Source of the DNA: Kiloniellales bacterium
GTDB lineage: Bacteria > Pseudomonadota > Alphaproteobacteria > Kiloniellales > JAKSBE01
Length of the DNA: 10,532 nt
Assembly (NCBI GenBank): GCA_030067055.1
Contig: JASJAL010000207.1
Location: 1 to 10,532, forward strand
Direction: 5' to 3'
Part shown: piece by piece, positions 7,777 to 10,532 of the stretch
Layout: each line of letters opens with the position of its first letter
How positions within the stretch are numbered: the stretch's first letter is position 1
Position numbers and translations under genes: made by a program
Notes under the pieces: generated by a model
What the model was told of the DNA's origin: nothing
What the model saw: only the letters and a program-made list of their open reading frames with translations
The model's database searches: none

Positions 7777-8331
7777 GTGTCCGAGCGTTCCATTCGCTTG
7801 AGCCGCCTGGTCGCGCACGCTTTGCGCCATCGGCCCGAGCGCTACGGCTTGAAGCTGGACAGCGACGGCTGGGTCGAGGTGGAAACGCTGGCGGGCGCGC
7901 TGGCCGGCCATGCGCCCGGGTGGTCCGACCTCTCCGGCCAGGAGATCCGGAACATGGTCGCGGCGGCGGACAAGCAGCGCTACGAGATCCGCGTCGACCG
8001 GATCCGCGCGCGTTACGGACACTCGCTTCCGGAAAAGGTCGAAGGGGTTCCCGCCGTCCCGCCCGAGCTGCTGTATCACGGCACGACCCCGGAAGCGCTG
8101 CCCAGGATTCGTGCGGAGGGCCTCAAGCCGATGCGGCGTCACTACGTGCATCTCTCTCCCGATCCTGAGACGGCGAGCCTTGTCGGCGGACGCCGAAGCG
8201 AGACCCCGGTCATCGTCGAGGTCCATGCCGGGCGGGCCCATGCCGAGGGACTGGCATTCTACCGGGGCAACGATCAGGTCTGGCTCTCCGACCCGATCCC
8301 GCCCCGCTTTCTGCGACTGCCGGACGAGTAG
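7777..8331 (+). CDS. kptA: RNA 2'-phosphotransferase (KptA/Tpt1 family)
   Basis: The 184-residue product matches the KptA/Tpt1 family throughout. Motifs in order are LSRLVAHALRHRP (8-20, Arg17-His18), DGWVEVETL (30-38), KQRYEI (66-71), RARYGHS (77-83), YHGT (100-103), RHYVHLS (121-127) and QVWLSDPIPP (167-176). The family uses NAD+ to remove an internal RNA 2'-phosphate, giving nicotinamide and ADP-ribose 1'',2''-cyclic phosphate, through a conserved Arg/His set that appears intact. In eukaryotes it finishes tRNA splicing. Bacteria have no such splicing, so the natural substrate is open; some members also ADP-ribosylate RNA or DNA 5'-phosphate ends. The start is GTG 7777, two bases after the LysR stop and directly ahead of the conserved N-terminal helix. 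The family is patchily distributed in bacteria, consistent with transfer. Confidence 0.93.
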   Translation: MSERSIRLSRLVAHALRHRPERYGLKLDSDGWVEVETLAGALAGHAPGWSDLSGQEIRNMVAAADKQRYEIRVDRIRARYGHSLPEKVEGVPAVPPELLYHGTTPEALPRIRAEGLKPMRRHYVHLSPDPETASLVGGRRSETPVIVEVHAGRAHAEGLAFYRGNDQVWLSDPIPPRFLRLPDE

Positions 8332-8472
8332 ACGGCGCGCCGCGTCGGCCTTTCGGCGGTTGCTGACAGCCTCCTGGCACGAGGCCCTGGCCTTTGTGGT
8401 CGGAAGGGCTGGCCGCCGGGTGTTCCGTTCCTCTATCCTCGCCGCTCCCTCGGCCGGCAATCCCGATGAGCC

Positions 8473-9705
8473 ATGACGCCCTCCTCCGCTGCGCTTCCCG
8501 TGATTCCCAATCCTGCGGCGCGGCGCCTGCTGCTTGAGGCCCAGGGTCTGACGGCGGACCCGGCGCGCAAGCAGGACGGCGCCGGGCTGCTGCGCATGAT
8601 CGAAGATCTGGGCTACGTCCAGGTCGACAGCATCAACACGGTCGAGCGGGCCCACCACCACATCCTCTTCAGCCGCAACCAGACCTACCGCCAGCCCCAG
8701 CTGGCGCGCCTGCTGGAGGGGGAGGCGGCGCTGTTCGAAAACTGGACCCACGACGCCGCGATCATCCCCAGCCGCTTCTATCCCTTCTGGCGGCAACGCT
8801 TCGAACGGGAAAAGGCGCGCCTTGCCGAGCGCTGGCGTAAGTTCCGCCGCGTCGGGTTCGAAGGCTACTTCGAGGCGGTTCTGGAGCGCATCGCCCGCGA
8901 AGGCCCGCTGATGGCCCGCGACTTCGGCGAGGACGGCAAGAAGAACAGCGGCGGCTGGTGGGATTGGCATCCGGAAAAGACCGCCCTGGAGTACCTCTGG
9001 CGCACCGGCGCCCTGGCGGTCGCCCGACGCGAGGCCTTTCAAAAGGTCTACGACCTGCCCGAGCGGGTGATTCCGGAACGGCACAGGGGGCCGCGGCCCG
9101 ATCACGAGGCCTTTGTCGACTGGAAATGCCGCAGCGCGCTCGAGCGCCTGCGCTTCGCGACCTGGGGCGAGCTGGCGGCTTTCTGGGGCACGCTCACGCC
9201 CGCCGAGGCCAAGGCCTGGTGCCAGCGGGAGCTGGGCCGCTCGATCCTACAGGTGGCGGTCGAACCGGCCGACGGCGGCAAGCCGCGGTCTGCCTTCGCA
9301 CCGATCGACCTCCTTGACCGGCTCGCGACCCTGCCCGAGCCGCCGCCGCGGATCCGTGCGCTCAACCCCTTCGATCCGGTGATCCGCGACCGGGCGCGCC
9401 TGGAGCGGCTTTTCGGGTTCCACTACCGGATCGAGGTCTTCGTGCCGGCCGCGAAACGGCGCTACGGATACTACGTCTTCCCGCTGCTCGAGGGCGCGCG
9501 CCTCATCGGCCGGCTGGACATGAAGCATGACCGCCAGGCCGATGGCGCCCTCCGGGTGACCGGCCTCTGGCTGGAGCCGGGAATCAAGATGACGCGCGGA
9601 CGCACCGATCGCCTGACGGCCGAGCTCTTGCGCATTCGTAGGTTTGTCGGCGCCGAAATCCTGGACTTCGATCCGGCGCGTTTGAACGGGCCGGTGGCGC
9701 CATGA
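8473..9705 (+). CDS. YcaQ-type winged-helix DNA glycosylase homologue (HTH_42 family)
   Basis: The 410-residue protein has the length and motifs of the YcaQ/AlkX family. The QVD triad (Q50-V51-D52) in GYVQVDSINTVERAHHHILFSR matches the catalytic Q-x-D/Q motif. WTHDAAIIPSRFYPFW (91-106) is the second family block, and the C-terminal half carries NPFDPVIRDRARLERLFGF, YGYYVFPLLEG and GRLDMKHDR. Characterised members are monofunctional glycosylases that unhook DNA interstrand crosslinks such as those from nitrogen mustards; the substrate here is inferred. The 141-base gap from kptA shows no clear promoter or terminator, so co-transcription is possible but uncertain. The start at 8473 is the first ATG in frame, with only a weak ribosome binding site. 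Confidence 0.9.
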   Translation: MTPSSAALPVIPNPAARRLLLEAQGLTADPARKQDGAGLLRMIEDLGYVQVDSINTVERAHHHILFSRNQTYRQPQLARLLEGEAALFENWTHDAAIIPSRFYPFWRQRFEREKARLAERWRKFRRVGFEGYFEAVLERIAREGPLMARDFGEDGKKNSGGWWDWHPEKTALEYLWRTGALAVARREAFQKVYDLPERVIPERHRGPRPDHEAFVDWKCRSALERLRFATWGELAAFWGTLTPAEAKAWCQRELGRSILQVAVEPADGGKPRSAFAPIDLLDRLATLPEPPPRIRALNPFDPVIRDRARLERLFGFHYRIEVFVPAAKRRYGYYVFPLLEGARLIGRLDMKHDRQADGALRVTGLWLEPGIKMTRGRTDRLTAELLRIRRFVGAEILDFDPARLNGPVAP

Positions 9706-9740
9706 TGTTGGGGGCCGGCTAGGGGGCCGTCACCCGGAGC

Positions 9741-10031
9741 TCAAGCGTCTTCCTCGTCGTCCAGCTGCTTCAGCAGCCACTCGCTGGTCTCTTTGCTCGG
9801 CACCACCGGGACGATCTCGAAGTCGATCAGCTCGCCCCAGTTGGCGACCCACTGCTGCAAGAGGCGGGCGTCCTCGCACTCCATGAGCTGGAAGCAGCGG
9901 TCGAAGTTCGCCTCGATCCAGCTGCCGACATAGGTCAGACCCTCGGGCGCCATGCGGCCTTCCGCGCGAAAGCGCCGGTAGACCGCCTTGGCGTCCCGTC
10001 CCCGAAACCGCTCGATCACCATGAAGAGCAC
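9741..10031 (-). CDS. DUF3303 family small protein
   Basis: The 96-residue protein matches the DUF3303 pattern from end to end: LFMVIERFRGRDAKAVYRRF, GRMAPEGLTYVGSWIE, RCFQLMECED and WGELIDFEIVPV. It looks like a small soluble alpha/beta domain related to dimeric ferredoxin-like barrels; no function is established. I chose GTG 10029-10031, which gives the usual VLFMVIERF start and has a purine-rich GGGGGAAG six bases upstream. The ATG at 10022 would drop three residues and leave that site too far away. The gene is 27 bases downstream of the membrane protein gene on the same strand, so they probably form an operon. The C-terminus ends in an acidic tail (DDEEDA). Confidence 0.87.
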   Translation of the reverse strand: MLFMVIERFRGRDAKAVYRRFRAEGRMAPEGLTYVGSWIEANFDRCFQLMECEDARLLQQWVANWGELIDFEIVPVVPSKETSEWLLKQLDDEEDA

Positions 10032-10058
10032 GATGTCTTCCCCCGCGCCGTCTTGGCC

Positions 10059-10532
10059 TTACTGGCCCTCGCGGAGCCAGGCGAAGCCGAGGGAGGCGAG
10101 GGCGAGGAGAAGGAAGAGCAGGGGCGAGATCAAGGGTACCTGGTCGACGCCGGTGACGACGTAGCTGTTGCTGCCCTGCAGGCCGATCCAACCGCGGCCG
10201 TGGCGGTCGCGGCCCGACTTGACCTTGCGCAGCTCCGGCAGGCCGTCCTCGGCGAGGTTCACCACGGTGCCGCCGCTTTCCTCGGCCAGCGGGGCGAGGA
10301 CCTCACCGGTGGCGCGCAGGTCGGCGAACTCCAGCGGATTCACCGCGCCCGAGGCGGCCAGCGCCGTGTGCTGTCCGTCGGTGACCCGGTAGAGGCCGAG
10401 CTCGCCGGCGGGCGCGGCGGCGGTCGCCCGGCCGTCGTCCCGAGGCTGCAGCAGGAGCTCGCTGATCTCGCCCGAGGGAGCGGTGATCTCGACCGACACC
10501 GCCTCGGGAGAGAGCGAGCGGCGCTCGATCTG
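10059..10532 (-). CDS. C-terminal part of a larger membrane-anchored protein (cut by window edge)
   Basis: The last 157 residues are visible; the frame is open to the right edge and the start lies outside. The visible part is an extracytoplasmic-looking beta-rich domain (SVEITAPSGEISELLLQP, GLYRVTDG). A spacer containing GRDRHGRGWIGLQ follows, and then one C-terminal transmembrane helix (LISPLLFLLLALASLGFAWL) with a short basic end (REGQ). This ending is reminiscent of large alphaproteobacterial membrane proteins with a glutamine-amidotransferase-like domain (COG5426), which sit in MoxR/DUF58/DUF4159 operons. Only the tail is seen, so that assignment is tentative. A GTG at 10499 is an internal codon rather than a likely start. 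Confidence 0.7.
   Translation of the reverse strand, partial: QIERRSLSPEAVSVEITAPSGEISELLLQPRDDGRATAAAPAGELGLYRVTDGQHTALAASGAVNPLEFADLRATGEVLAPLAEESGGTVVNLAEDGLPELRKVKSGRDRHGRGWIGLQGSNSYVVTGVDQVPLISPLLFLLLALASLGFAWLREGQ

Noticed and set aside
7663..9105. A 480-codon minus-strand open frame across the LysR end, kptA and the YcaQ-type gene
   Set aside because: It runs antisense to strongly recognisable KptA and YcaQ motifs, has no family resemblance and spans several gene boundaries.

Overview
This is a GC-rich chromosomal window, dense with genes on both strands. Codon use and the gene families present (tandem-PAS sensor kinase, SlyB-like lipoprotein, PEP mutase-like enzyme beside an ArsR regulator, DUF3303) suggest an alphaproteobacterium, perhaps of the Rhodospirillales/Kiloniellales kind. 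That placement is inference; no rRNA or marker gene is present. I see no rRNA, tRNA, CRISPR array, insertion sequence or phage gene.

Layout. (1) Positions 1-2200, minus strand: most of a membrane sensor histidine kinase with HAMP and two PAS domains, cut by the left edge. (2) 2201-2719: a long non-coding stretch with an AT-rich core, two short palindromes and only weak promoter candidates. (3) 2720-3934: a YhbS-type GNAT acetyltransferase converging on a glycine-zipper lipoprotein. (4) 4153-5840: a PEP mutase/isocitrate lyase superfamily enzyme divergent from an ArsR-type regulator, sharing a 92-bp control region. (5) 5801-6109: a small two-helix membrane protein whose 3' end overlaps that of the ArsR gene. 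(6) 6250-8331: a HAD-like protein divergent from a LysR regulator, which is followed after 2 bp by kptA (RNA 2'-phosphotransferase). (7) 8473-9705: a YcaQ-type winged-helix DNA glycosylase homologue. (8) 9741-10532, minus strand: a DUF3303 protein downstream of the C-terminal end of a larger membrane protein cut by the right edge.

How the genes may work together. Two divergent regulator/target pairs stand out: ArsR with the PEP mutase-like enzyme, and LysR with the HAD-like protein. In both, a dyad lies on a predicted -10 element. The LysR/kptA spacing implies co-expression, so kptA may belong to a small regulated nucleic-acid-end module with the HAD-like protein. That is a hypothesis, not a demonstrated system.

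The most concrete regulatory observation is that the ArsR gene and the lipoprotein gene each have a TATCAT -10 hexamer exactly six bases before ATG and no Shine-Dalgarno sequence, which predicts leaderless mRNAs. I found no clearly new defence or mobile system in this window.
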